Part shown: one piece after another, positions 55,629 to 63,515 of the stretch | Position numbering within the stretch: the first letter of the stretch is position 1 | Layout: the number at the start of each line of letters is the position of its first letter | DNA from: DASSUW01 sp963730535 | GTDB taxonomy: Bacteria > Actinomycetota > Thermoleophilia > Solirubrobacterales > Solirubrobacteraceae | Reading direction: 5' to 3' | Assembly (NCBI GenBank): GCA_963730535.1 | Contig: CAVSRU010000012.1 | Location: 62,001-126,000, forward strand | DNA: 64,000 nucleotides | The notes under the pieces: generated by a model | The model's database searches: none | What the model was told of the DNA's origin: nothing | What the model saw: the letters and a program-made list of their open reading frames with translations, nothing else | Translations under genes and position numbers: made by a program

Positions 55629-55634
55629 TAGCGT
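55629..55634 (+). promoter_or_regulatory. Possible -10 hexamer TAGCGT
   Basis: TGTAGCGT ends 10 nt before the ATG of the response-regulator/reductase fusion gene. Confidence 0.45.
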
Positions 55635-55644
55635 TCGGTGACGC

Positions 55645-57336
55645 ATGAGCACGGCGGTAGGCGAACGCGAGCAGCAGCGCGCGGCGGACCGGAAGCGGCG
55701 GCCGGCGATCCTCGCCGTCGACGACGAGCCGGCCGTGCTCGCGGCGGTCGCGCGCGACCTTCGGCGGGGCTTCGGCGAGGAGTACCGCATCCTGCGCGCC
55801 CAATCGGGCCCCGAGGCGCTCGAGCTCCTGCGCGAGGTGCGCACACGCGGCGACGAGGTCGCGCTGCTGATCGCCGACCAGCGGATGCCGGGCATGTCGG
55901 GCACCGACTACCTCGTCGAGGCGCGCAAGCTCGCGCCCGAGGCCAAGCGCGTCCTCCTCACCGCCTACGCGGACACCGAGGCGGCGATCTCCGCGATCAA
56001 CGACGTCGCGCTCGACTACTACCTGCTCAAGCCGTGGGACCCGCCCGAGGAGCAGCTCTACCCGGTGCTCGAGGACCTCCTCACGACCTGGGAGTCGGGC
56101 GCTGCGCTCGAGTCCGGCGGCGTGCGGGTGATCGGCCAGCGCTTCTCGCGGGAGTTCTACGACCTTCGCGACTTCCTCGCCCGCAACCGCATCCCGGCCC
56201 GCTGGCTCGACGTCGAGCGCGACGGCGAGGCCCGCGAGCTGCTCACCGTGGCCGGCGTCGACGCCAGCCGGCTCCCCGTGGCACTGCTCGAGGACGGCGC
56301 GGTGCTCGAGCGGCCCACCGTCCTCGAGCTGGCGGAGCGCCTCGGCGTCGCCGTGCAGCCGGCGTCGGACCACTACGACCTCGTGATCGTCGGCGGCGGC
56401 CCCGCCGGGCTGGCGGCCGCCGTCTACGGCGCGTCCGAGGGCCTGCGCACGGTGATGGTCGAGCGCGAGGCCCCCGGCGGCCAGGCCGGCCAGTCGAGCA
56501 AGATCGAGAACTACCTCGGCTTCCCGAGCGGCCTCAGCGGCTCGGACCTCGCGCGGCGCGCCACCGACCAGGCGCGGCGGCTGGGCGCCGAGCTGCTCAC
56601 CGTGCAGGACGCGGACGCGCTCCAGGTCGAGGGCTCGGGCCGCGTGGTGCGCCTCACCGGCGGCGGCTCGCTGAGCGCCAACTGCGTGCTCATCGCCTCG
56701 GGCGTCTCCTACCGTCAGCACGGCGCGCCGGGCTTCGCCGAACTGACGGGCTCGGGCGTGTACTACGGCGCGGCGCTCACCGAGGCGCGGGCGTGCGCGG
56801 ACCAGCATGTGGTGGTGATCGGCGGCGCCAACTCGGCGGGGCAGGCGGCGGTCTTCTTCAGCCACTACGCGGGGCGGGTGACCATGCTCGTGCGCGCGCC
56901 CTCGCTCGAGGCGTCGATGTCGCACTACCTGATCGAGCAGATCGCCGCGCTCGGCAACGTCGAGGTCCGGACGAGCGCGCAGGCGCTGGCCGCCGAGGGG
57001 GACGGGCGGTTGGAGCGGCTCCGGGTCCTGAACCCGGACGGCGCCGAGGCCGTAGAAGAGGTCGACGCGTGCTTCGTGTTCATCGGGGCCCTCCCGCGGA
57101 CGGACTGGCTCGAGGGCGTGGTGGCGCGCGACGAGCGCGGCTTCATCCTCGCGGGGCCGGACGCGCAGGGCGCCGGCTGGCCGCTCAAGCGCGACCCCTA
57201 CCTGCTCGAGACGAGCGTGCCGGGCGTGTTCGTGGCCGGCGACGTGCGGGCGCGCTCGATCAAGCGGGTGGCGAGCGCCGTGGGCGAGGGGTCGATGGCG
57301 GTCTCGCTGATCCACGAGTACCTGGCCGCGGCATGA
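55645..57336 (+). CDS. Response regulator fused to a thioredoxin-reductase-like flavoprotein
   Basis: A 563-residue protein. The receiver domain covers about residues 20-140: acidic pair DD at 26-27, phospho-acceptor Asp 78 in IADQRMPG, and Lys of YYLLKPWD. A short thioredoxin-like link covers about 150-235. A TrxR-like FAD/NADPH domain covers about 245-560: GGGPAGLAAAVYGA, the NADPH loop VIGGANSAGQAAVFF and the end VPGVFVAGDVRA. The redox CxxC of true thioredoxin reductases is absent from the domain, so it cannot act as a normal dithiol reductase. Its stop overlaps the histidine-kinase ATG (ATGA). Confidence 0.93.
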   Translation: MSTAVGEREQQRAADRKRRPAILAVDDEPAVLAAVARDLRRGFGEEYRILRAQSGPEALELLREVRTRGDEVALLIADQRMPGMSGTDYLVEARKLAPEAKRVLLTAYADTEAAISAINDVALDYYLLKPWDPPEEQLYPVLEDLLTTWESGAALESGGVRVIGQRFSREFYDLRDFLARNRIPARWLDVERDGEARELLTVAGVDASRLPVALLEDGAVLERPTVLELAERLGVAVQPASDHYDLVIVGGGPAGLAAAVYGASEGLRTVMVEREAPGGQAGQSSKIENYLGFPSGLSGSDLARRATDQARRLGAELLTVQDADALQVEGSGRVVRLTGGGSLSANCVLIASGVSYRQHGAPGFAELTGSGVYYGAALTEARACADQHVVVIGGANSAGQAAVFFSHYAGRVTMLVRAPSLEASMSHYLIEQIAALGNVEVRTSAQALAAEGDGRLERLRVLNPDGAEAVEEVDACFVFIGALPRTDWLEGVVARDERGFILAGPDAQGAGWPLKRDPYLLETSVPGVFVAGDVRARSIKRVASAVGEGSMAVSLIHEYLAAA

Positions 57337-58739
57337 GCGCCCCGACGGTGGACGAGCTGCGCGGCATGGACCTCTTCGAGGAGCTCTCGGACGCCGACCT
57401 CGAGCGGTGGGCGGCCGCCGCGGAGGTGCGGGAGGTGGCCGCCGGCTCCATCGTCGTCGAGCAGGGCGCGGACGCCGACGAGTTCGTGCTCCTGCTCGAC
57501 GGGGTGATCCAGGCGATCTCCGTCGAGGACCGAGGCCGGCTCGAGCCGGTCGGCCGGCACGTCGCGCCTACGTGGATGGGCGCCATCCCCGTGCTCACGG
57601 AAGGGGACGTCGGCGTGCGCATGCAGGCGGAGACGGACGTCCGCGTGGCGACGATCCCGGCCAAGCCGTTCGTCGACCTCGTGCTCGAGTACCGCCCCGT
57701 CCACCGCCGGATCCTGCGGCAGGTGGTGCCGGTCATGAGTCGCGTCACGGCGCTCGCCCAGAACCGTGAGCGCCTCGCCGGGCTCGGGAAGATGGCCGCC
57801 GGGCTCGCGCACGAGCTCAACAACCCCGCCGCCGCCGCGCGCCGCGCCGCGAGCGACATGACCGAGACGCTCGACGTGCTCGCCTCCGTGATCGGCGCGT
57901 TCGTGGACGCGGGCCTCGAGCGGGCCGAGGCCGTGCAGCTCGTCGAGATGCAGCGGGAGGCGCTGGCCCGCGCGGAGGCCGCCACGCCGCTATCGAGCCT
58001 CGACGCCGCCGACGCCGAGGACGACCTGCTGGAGGCGCTCGAAGAGCTGGAGGTGCCGGAGGCGTGGCGGCTCGTCGAGCCGCTGGCCGCCGCGGGCGTG
58101 GACCGCGAGTGGCTGGCGCGCCTGCAGGGGATCGCCGGGCCGGCGACGGTGGCCGCCGTCGGCTGGATCGCCGCGTCGTTGACAGCACGCGGGCTCGCCT
58201 CGCAGCTGTGCGAGTCGACCGAGCGCATGAGCCGGCTGGTCGCGGCCGTCAAGTCGTACGCCTACATGGACCGCGGCGAGCTGGTCGAGACCGACCTCCA
58301 CGATGGGCTCGAGACGACGCTGGTCGTGCTCGGCCACAAGCTCAAGAAGACGGCGATCGACGTCCGGCGCGACTACGACCGCTCACTGCCCAAGGTGACG
58401 GTGCGCGGCCCGGAGCTCAACCAGGTGTGGACCAACCTGCTCGACAACGCGATCGCGGCGCTCGGCGGCCAGGGCACGATCACGGTCAGCACGCGGCGCG
58501 ACGGCGACTGCGCGGTCGTCGAGATCGCCGACGACGGCCCGGGAATCCCGGCCGAGGTGCTCGAGCGCATCTTCGATCCGTTCTTCACGACCAAGAGCGT
58601 GGGCAACGGCTCGGGGCTGGGGCTCGACACCGCGCGGCGAATCGTCGAGGAGCGCCACCGCGGGAGCCTGGTCGTGAAGTCGCAGCCGGGCGCCACCGCG
58701 TTCAGCGTGCGGCTCCCGCTCGAGGCGACGACCCGCTAG
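57333..58739 (+). CDS. cNMP-binding-domain histidine kinase
   Basis: A 468-residue soluble sensor kinase. A cyclic-nucleotide-binding-like domain covers about residues 5-125 (ELSDADLERWAAAAEVREV; FVLLLDGVIQ). The HisKA-type H-box GLAHELNNPAAAARR is near residue 160. A central linker of about 100 residues precedes the HATPase domain: N-box VWTNLLDNAIAAL, G1 DDGPGIP and G2 NGSGLGL. No TM segment. It is likely the cognate kinase of the upstream receiver-reductase fusion. The last 4 bp overlap mutY on the other strand. Confidence 0.93.
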   Translation: MSAPTVDELRGMDLFEELSDADLERWAAAAEVREVAAGSIVVEQGADADEFVLLLDGVIQAISVEDRGRLEPVGRHVAPTWMGAIPVLTEGDVGVRMQAETDVRVATIPAKPFVDLVLEYRPVHRRILRQVVPVMSRVTALAQNRERLAGLGKMAAGLAHELNNPAAAARRAASDMTETLDVLASVIGAFVDAGLERAEAVQLVEMQREALARAEAATPLSSLDAADAEDDLLEALEELEVPEAWRLVEPLAAAGVDREWLARLQGIAGPATVAAVGWIAASLTARGLASQLCESTERMSRLVAAVKSYAYMDRGELVETDLHDGLETTLVVLGHKLKKTAIDVRRDYDRSLPKVTVRGPELNQVWTNLLDNAIAALGGQGTITVSTRRDGDCAVVEIADDGPGIPAEVLERIFDPFFTTKSVGNGSGLGLDTARRIVEERHRGSLVVKSQPGATAFSVRLPLEATTR

Positions 58740-59518
58740 GTGGGCAGCCGCGGCTCCGGGTCGCGGACGATCAGCCCGTCGCGCTCGAGGCCGGCGAGGG
58801 CGCGCTCGCGGCGCTCGCCGTCGATCGCCGGCGGCGGCTCCTCATCCGCCAGGAGCGCGGCCAGGATCCGCCCTCGCGCCCAGCGGTCGCTGTCCTCGAA
58901 CCGCTCGGCGCCGCGGCGGCGGGGCTCGGTGGTCAGGTTGCCGCCGCAGGTCCCGCGAACCGGGCACTCGGCGCAGCGCGGAGCTCGGGGCCGGCAGACC
59001 GTCGCTCCCAGCTCCATCATCGCCTGGTTGAACTCGGCCGCGCGGCCCAGCGGGAGCAGCGACGCCGCGCGATCGCCCAGGTCGCGCGCGCGGCGGGTGA
59101 CGCCGTCGTGGCGCTCGAGCACCCGGCGGACGTTGGTGTCGACGGCGGCGGTCTGCCGGTCCCACGCGAACGACCCGACGGCCGCCGCGGTGTACGGGCC
59201 GACCCCCGGCAGGTCGGTGAGGTCGTCGGGCCAGCCGTGCGCCGTGATGTGGCGGGCGGCGGCGTGGAGCGCGAGGGCCCGGCGGTTGTAGCCGAGGCCG
59301 CTCCAGGACCGCAGGACGTCGCCCGGCGCCGCCACCGCGAGCGCGCGCGGGTCCGGGAAGCGCGCCAGGAAGTCGTCGTAGTACGGCACCACCCGCGCCG
59401 CCTGGGTCTGCTGGAGCATCACCTCGCTCACGAGCAGCGCGTACGGGTCGCGCGTCTCCCGCCACGGCAGCGGGCGCTTCACGCGCGCGTACCAGCGCAA
59501 CAGCGCTCCGACGTCCAC
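58736..59518 (-). CDS. mutY: A/G-specific adenine DNA glycosylase
   Basis: Removes adenine mispaired with 8-oxoguanine. It has 260 residues. VSEVMLQQTQ carries the catalytic Glu. The HhH motif DLPGVGPYTAAAV is followed by the VDTNV Asp. The four Fe-S Cys (CRPRAPRCAECPVRGTC) match the C-x6-C-x2-C-x5-C spacing. The C-terminal NUDIX-like 8-oxoG recognition domain is short or missing. GTG start, 8 nt after TAGCCT. The TAG of that hexamer is the stop of the alkA-like gene. Confidence 0.93.
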   Translation of the reverse strand: MDVGALLRWYARVKRPLPWRETRDPYALLVSEVMLQQTQAARVVPYYDDFLARFPDPRALAVAAPGDVLRSWSGLGYNRRALALHAAARHITAHGWPDDLTDLPGVGPYTAAAVGSFAWDRQTAAVDTNVRRVLERHDGVTRRARDLGDRAASLLPLGRAAEFNQAMMELGATVCRPRAPRCAECPVRGTCGGNLTTEPRRRGAERFEDSDRWARGRILAALLADEEPPPAIDGERRERALAGLERDGLIVRDPEPRLPT

Positions 59519-59526
59519 GCGCGTCG

Positions 59527-59532
59527 AGGCTA
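59527..59532 (-). promoter_or_regulatory. Possible -10 hexamer TAGCCT
   Basis: 8 nt before the mutY GTG; overlaps the stop codon of the AlkA gene. Confidence 0.35.
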
Positions 59533-60198
59533 CACGGCCGCCCACAGGTGGCGGACGGCGTGCGTGCGGTAGGGGCGCCAGGCGTCGGCGGCCTCGAGCG
59601 GGGCGCCGATGCGGGCGAGGCCATGGCGCACGCCGACGTCGGTCGGCAGCCACGCGTCGGGGTCGCCGAGTGCTCGCATCGCGATGTACTCCGCCGTCCA
59701 CGGACCGATGCCGGGGAGCTCGAGGAGCTGCTGGCGGGCGTCGTCGGCGCCCGGTTCGAGGCGGAGGCCGGCCTGGAGCGCTCCCGCGAGGGCCGCGACC
59801 GCGCGCTGCCTGGCGCGCGGCATCGGGAGCGCGGGCGCCGCCTCCGCGATCGCCTCGGGCACCGGCCACAGGTGCGTCAGCGAGCCGGCCGGCTCGGCGA
59901 GCGGCTCGCCGGCGGCGGCCACGAGCCGGCCGGCCAGCGTCCGCGCCGCGTCGAGGGTGACCTGCTGGCCGAGCACGGCGCGGATCGCCAGCTCGCCGCC
60001 GTCCACGGTCCCGGGCATCCGCAGCCCGGGCCGGGCGGCGATCAGCGGACCGAGGTACGGGTCGCCGGCCAGGTGGGCGTCGGCCGCGGCCGGGTCGGCC
60101 CCGGCCAGCCGCTCGTCGACGCCGATGAGCGCCGGCCCGTGCGGCAGCCGGACCGTCCGCCGGTAGCGGCCGTCGACGACCTCCTCGACGCCGGGCAC
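59530..60198 (-). CDS. AlkA-like 3-methyladenine DNA glycosylase, 5' truncated
   Basis: A 222-residue HhH-GPD glycosylase. LGQQVTLDAART, HhH LPGIGPWTAEYIAMRALG and catalytic Asp in LPTDVGV are intact. In actinobacteria such AlkA parts are usually fused behind an Ada zinc domain and an AraC helix-turn-helix domain. Here the frame runs open upstream for about 20 codons (PLEAFLAARAVPGVEE) up to the stop of the Ada remnant, but most of the AlkA N-terminal domain is missing. The GTG at 60198 is the first start. Glycosylase activity may persist; it could instead be decaying. Confidence 0.75.
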   Translation of the reverse strand: MPGVEEVVDGRYRRTVRLPHGPALIGVDERLAGADPAAADAHLAGDPYLGPLIAARPGLRMPGTVDGGELAIRAVLGQQVTLDAARTLAGRLVAAAGEPLAEPAGSLTHLWPVPEAIAEAAPALPMPRARQRAVAALAGALQAGLRLEPGADDARQQLLELPGIGPWTAEYIAMRALGDPDAWLPTDVGVRHGLARIGAPLEAADAWRPYRTHAVRHLWAAV

Positions 60199-60221
60199 CG
60201 CGCGGGCGGCGAGGAACGCCT

Positions 60222-60434
60222 CTAGGGGCGGCAGCGGCGGCAGGCGCGATAGCCCGCGGCGCGGGCCTCGTCGGCGGTGGCGTAGAAGGTCACGTTGCGC
60301 GCCAGCGGTGTGCGGGCGGGGCAGCTCGGGCGGCAGTACACCCCGGTCGTCTTGACGGCCGTCACGAACTGGCCGTCCCGGCTGCTGTCTCGTTCCGTCA
60401 CGGCACGGTAGGCGGGCTCGAAGTCGATGGTCAT
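60222..60434 (-). pseudogene. Ada zinc-domain remnant of a disrupted ada-alkA fusion
   Basis: A 70-residue frame equal to the Ada methyl-phosphotriester receptor domain: VKTTGVYCRPSCPARTP and ACRRCRP supply the four Cys of the zinc site. The frame stops (TAG) exactly after CRRCRP, where full-length proteins go on into the AraC-type helix-turn-helix. The AlkA frame resumes about 20 nt later in another frame. Loss of about 100-200 residues, including the DNA-binding domain, explains both partial genes. Confidence 0.75.
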
Positions 60435-60485
60435 CGGGGTTCGAACGGCTGTGCGCCTGCGTTTGTGAGGGCGCTCCGTGAACTT

Positions 60486-60585
60486 CGGCATTGAAGGGAG
60501 GCCCGGTCGCGGCGGTTGCTCACTTGACGTCGATTATCGCCGTCAAGTCATCACGCGGCGGTCCAACCTGACTCCTTCAATGCCG
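60486..60585. repeat. 100-bp element with nested inverted repeats
   Basis: Terminal arms CGGCATTGAAGGGAG (60486-60500) and CTCCTTCAATGCCG (60572-60585) are inverted copies. Inside lies a second stem ACTTGACG/CGTCAAGT (60522-60529, 60541-60548), with GGTTG/CAACC between. It carries no ORF and supplies the stop codon of the DUF559 gene. It is REPIN/MITE-like in layout. Confidence 0.65.
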
Positions 60586-61329
60586 CTGTTGCCGGTGGTG
60601 CGCCCAGCCGTCGAACTCGACGACGAGGTTGTGGGCGGGCCAGTGCAGGTCGACCTCGTAGCCGGCCACCCGGACGTTCGTGCGCGGGGCGGGGAGCCCG
60701 GCCGCCCGGATGAGCGCGAGCAGGCGGCGCTCGGCCTCGGATCGGGTCAGGTCAGGGCCGTCCGAGGTGGCCTCGCGCAGAGCCCGCGCGCCGCGGTGGC
60801 GCGGGCAGCGGTCGAGCAGCTCGGCGAGCTGCCGCGGGGTGACGAGGCGGAGAATCCGGGCTTCGTTCAGCGCCGCGTCGAGCTCACGCGGTGCGGAGGC
60901 GGCGAGGTCGAGCAGCGTCCGGGCGGGCGCCGTGAGCCTCAGGCCGTGGCGCTGACGCACGTCCGTCGTCGTCAGCTCGGCGTGGTGGACCCGGACGCCG
61001 TGCTTGTTCCGACCCCGGGCATTGAAGAGAGTGAGATCGACCGGGTCGGCGGGTCGTGCGGGCAGCAGGCGCCAGATCACGGCGGCGGTCCTGTGGCTCA
61101 GCGCGGCACCGCCTCCCGCCGCGAGCTGCGCGGCGGCCGGTCGCGTGAGGTCGCTCTCGAGCACTCCGACGGCGTAGACGCCTCGATGCAGCGGGCGCAA
61201 CCAGCCCTTCGCAACCTGGCGGGCGATGGCGTTCGGTCCCAGCCCAGCCGCGTTCAGTTGCCGCGTCGAGACGACGCCGTGCTGCCGCCCGGCCAGCTCA
61301 GCAACGCTCTCGCGGGGAACTACGTGCAT
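60577..61329 (-). CDS. AbiEi-type/DUF559 nuclease-like protein, C-terminally truncated
   Basis: A 250-residue protein. The N-terminal winged-helix region (HGVVSTRQLNAAGLGPNAIARQVAKGWLRPLH) resembles AbiEi/type IV toxin-antitoxin antitoxins. A middle region has TAPARTLLDLAASAP. The C-terminus starts a DUF559/Vsr-like nuclease fold (YEVDLHWPAHNLVVEFDGW) but stops after GWAHHRQQRH, where relatives continue for about 40-50 residues. The stop lies within the repeat at 60486-60594. It is probably inactive as a nuclease, or a remnant of a mobile defence-type gene. Confidence 0.7.
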   Translation of the reverse strand: MHVVPRESVAELAGRQHGVVSTRQLNAAGLGPNAIARQVAKGWLRPLHRGVYAVGVLESDLTRPAAAQLAAGGGAALSHRTAAVIWRLLPARPADPVDLTLFNARGRNKHGVRVHHAELTTTDVRQRHGLRLTAPARTLLDLAASAPRELDAALNEARILRLVTPRQLAELLDRCPRHRGARALREATSDGPDLTRSEAERRLLALIRAAGLPAPRTNVRVAGYEVDLHWPAHNLVVEFDGWAHHRQQRH

Positions 61330-61391
61330 GTCGACGCCCGCCGGCTCGACGACTTACACGAACTTCCCCGCGCTGCATCCTCCCATCGTGC

Positions 61392-61415
61392 CTCCTCTCA
61401 ATGCCGCCGTTGCCG
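61392..61415. repeat. Second copy of the CTCCT-TCAATGCCGC repeat
   Basis: The sequence matches 60572-60594 with one insertion and one substitution, in the same orientation. The two copies bracket the DUF559 gene. The 130-bp gap 61330-61459 holds nothing else recognisable. Confidence 0.6.
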
Positions 61416-61459
61416 TTCCCCACACAATCGGCACAGAAAAGGAGCGAAGTTGTGACGAA

Positions 61460-63484
61460 CTACGAGGCCTCGGCGGCCGGCTCGGCCGGGGCCGTGAGGT
61501 CGAGCAGCTCGCGGCGGAGGTCGCGGATCTCGTCGCGGAGCTTGGCCGCGTACTCGAACCGCAGCTCCTCGGCGGCCGCGAGCATCTCCTCCTCGAGCTC
61601 GACGATCGTGGACTCGATCTCGTGCGGCTCCATGTCGACGCGCTTCTCGCGCCGGCGGCGGGAGGAGCGCGGGACCTTGCTCTCCCCCATCAGGAACTCC
61701 GTGATGTCGGAGATCCCCTTGACGATCGTCTCCGGCGTGATGCCGTGCTCGCGGTTGTAGGCGACCTGGATCTCGCGGCGGCGGTCGGTCTCCCCGATCG
61801 CCTTGCGCATCGCCTCGGTCTCCTTGTCCGCGTACATCAGGACCTTGCCCTCGATGTTCCGCGCGGCGCGGCCGATCGTCTGGATGAGCGACGTCTCGCC
61901 GCGGAGGAAGCCCTCCTTGTCGGCGTCGAGGATCGCGACGAGGGAGACCTCGGGCAGGTCAAGGCCCTCGCGCAGCAGGTTGACGCCGACCAGCACGTCG
62001 TACTCCCCCAGCCGCAGCTCGCGGATGATCTGGATCCGCTCCAGCGTGTCGACCTCCGAGTGCAGGTAGCGGACCTTGAAGCCCATCTCGAGCAGGTAGT
62101 CCGTCAGGTCCTCGCTCATCTTCTTGGTCAAGGTGGTGACGAGCACGCGCTCGTTGCGATCCCGCCGCTCGCGGATCTCGCGCATCAGGTCGTCGATCTG
62201 GTTGCGCGTCTCCCGCACCTCGACCGCGGGGTCGACGATCCCGGTCGGCCGCACGATCTGCTCGACGATCTCCGCGGAGTGCTCGCGCTCGTACGGGCCC
62301 GGCGTCGCCGACACGAACACGAGCTGGGGCGAGATCGAGAGGAACTCGGCGAACGTCTGCGGCCGGTTGTCGAGCGCGCTCGGGAGCCGGAACCCGTAGT
62401 CGACCAGCGTCGTCTTGCGCGAGCGGTCGCCCTCGTACATGGCGCCGAGCTGCGGCACGGTCTGGTGCGACTCGTCGATGAAGCAGACGAAGTCCTCGGG
62501 GAAGTAGTCGATCAGGCAGTACGGGCGCGCGCCCGGGGGCCGGCCGTCGAGGATCCGGGAGTAGTTCTCGATCCCGGAGCAGAACCCGACCTCGCGCAGC
62601 ATCTCCATGTCGTACTGCGTGCGCTGGCGCAAGCGGTGCGACTCGAGCAGCTTGCCCTCGGCCTCCAGCTCCGCCGTGCGGTGGTTGAGCTCACGGCCGA
62701 TCTCCTCGACCGCGCGCTCCATCGTGCCCTCCTTGACGTTGTAGTGCGTCGCAGGCCAGATGGCGACGTGCTCGAGGTCGTCGACGATCAGCTCGCCCGT
62801 CAGCGGGTCGAAGTGCTGCAGCCGCTCGATCTCGTCACCGAACAGGAGCGCCCGGAACGCGGTCTCGGCGTACGCGGGGAAGACCTCCAGCGTGTCCCCC
62901 CGCACGCGGAACGTCCCGCGGCCGAGCGCCGTGTCGTTCCGGTTGTACTGGAGGTAGACCAGCTTGCGCAGGAGCTCGTCCCGGTTGACCTCCCCGCCTT
63001 TGAGCAGGATCTGGCAGTTGTCGTTGTACGTGTCCGGCGAGCCGAGGCCGAAGATCGCGGACACCGAGGCGACGATCACGACGTCCCGCCGGGCGAACAG
63101 CGCCGCCGTCGCCGCGTGGCGCAGGCGGTCGATCTCCTGGTTGATCGCCGAGTCCTTCTCGATGTAGAGGTCCTTGCTCGGGACGTAGGCCTCGGGCTGG
63201 TAGTAGTCGTAGTACGACACGAAGTACTCGACCGCGTTCTGCGGGAAGTACGTGCGGAACTCGTTGCAGAGCTGCGCCGCCAGCGTCTTGTTGTGGGCGA
63301 GGACGAGCGCGGGCCGCTGGAGGCGCTCGATCGTCGCCGCCATGGTCATCGTCTTGCCGGTGCCGGTGGCGCCCAGCAGCGTGATCCCCCGGGCGCCCGA
63401 TTCGACGCCGTCGACGAGGCCGTCGACGGCCTTCGGCTGGTCGGCGGTCGGCGAGTAGACGGCGTCGAGCTTGAAGGGCGGCAT
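61460..63484 (-). CDS. uvrB: Excinuclease ABC subunit B
   Basis: Damage-verification helicase of nucleotide excision repair, 674 residues. Walker A is GATGTGKTMTMA near residue 38. The beta-hairpin is near YFVSYYDYYQPEAYVP. Walker B is CFIDESHQT. Motif V/VI are GVNLLREGLDLPEV and QTIGRAARN. The C-terminal UVR domain (TIVELEEEMLAAAEELRFEYAAKLRDEI) binds UvrC. ATG, 10 nt after TATCGT. Confidence 0.98.
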   Translation of the reverse strand: MPPFKLDAVYSPTADQPKAVDGLVDGVESGARGITLLGATGTGKTMTMAATIERLQRPALVLAHNKTLAAQLCNEFRTYFPQNAVEYFVSYYDYYQPEAYVPSKDLYIEKDSAINQEIDRLRHAATAALFARRDVVIVASVSAIFGLGSPDTYNDNCQILLKGGEVNRDELLRKLVYLQYNRNDTALGRGTFRVRGDTLEVFPAYAETAFRALLFGDEIERLQHFDPLTGELIVDDLEHVAIWPATHYNVKEGTMERAVEEIGRELNHRTAELEAEGKLLESHRLRQRTQYDMEMLREVGFCSGIENYSRILDGRPPGARPYCLIDYFPEDFVCFIDESHQTVPQLGAMYEGDRSRKTTLVDYGFRLPSALDNRPQTFAEFLSISPQLVFVSATPGPYEREHSAEIVEQIVRPTGIVDPAVEVRETRNQIDDLMREIRERRDRNERVLVTTLTKKMSEDLTDYLLEMGFKVRYLHSEVDTLERIQIIRELRLGEYDVLVGVNLLREGLDLPEVSLVAILDADKEGFLRGETSLIQTIGRAARNIEGKVLMYADKETEAMRKAIGETDRRREIQVAYNREHGITPETIVKGISDITEFLMGESKVPRSSRRRREKRVDMEPHEIESTIVELEEEMLAAAEELRFEYAAKLRDEIRDLRRELLDLTAPAEPAAEAS

Positions 63485-63494
63485 GGACCCATGA

Positions 63495-63500
63495 ACGATA
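63495..63500 (-). promoter_or_regulatory. Possible -10 hexamer TATCGT for uvrB
   Basis: Lies 10 nt before the uvrB ATG. A TTGACG lies upstream but only 13 bp away, so the -35 is unclear. Confidence 0.4.
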
Positions 63501-63515
63501 GAAGCCGGACCGGCG

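Noticed and set aside
60430..60450. GGTTCGAAC, resembling a tRNA T-loop
   Set aside because: The flanking bases do not form a T stem and no acceptor, D or anticodon arms are present; it is the leader of the Ada remnant.
61420..61460. CACAA...TTGTG inverted repeat as a Rex operator
   Set aside because: The half-sites are in the wrong order and about 22 bp apart; Rex needs TTGTG-N8-CACAA.
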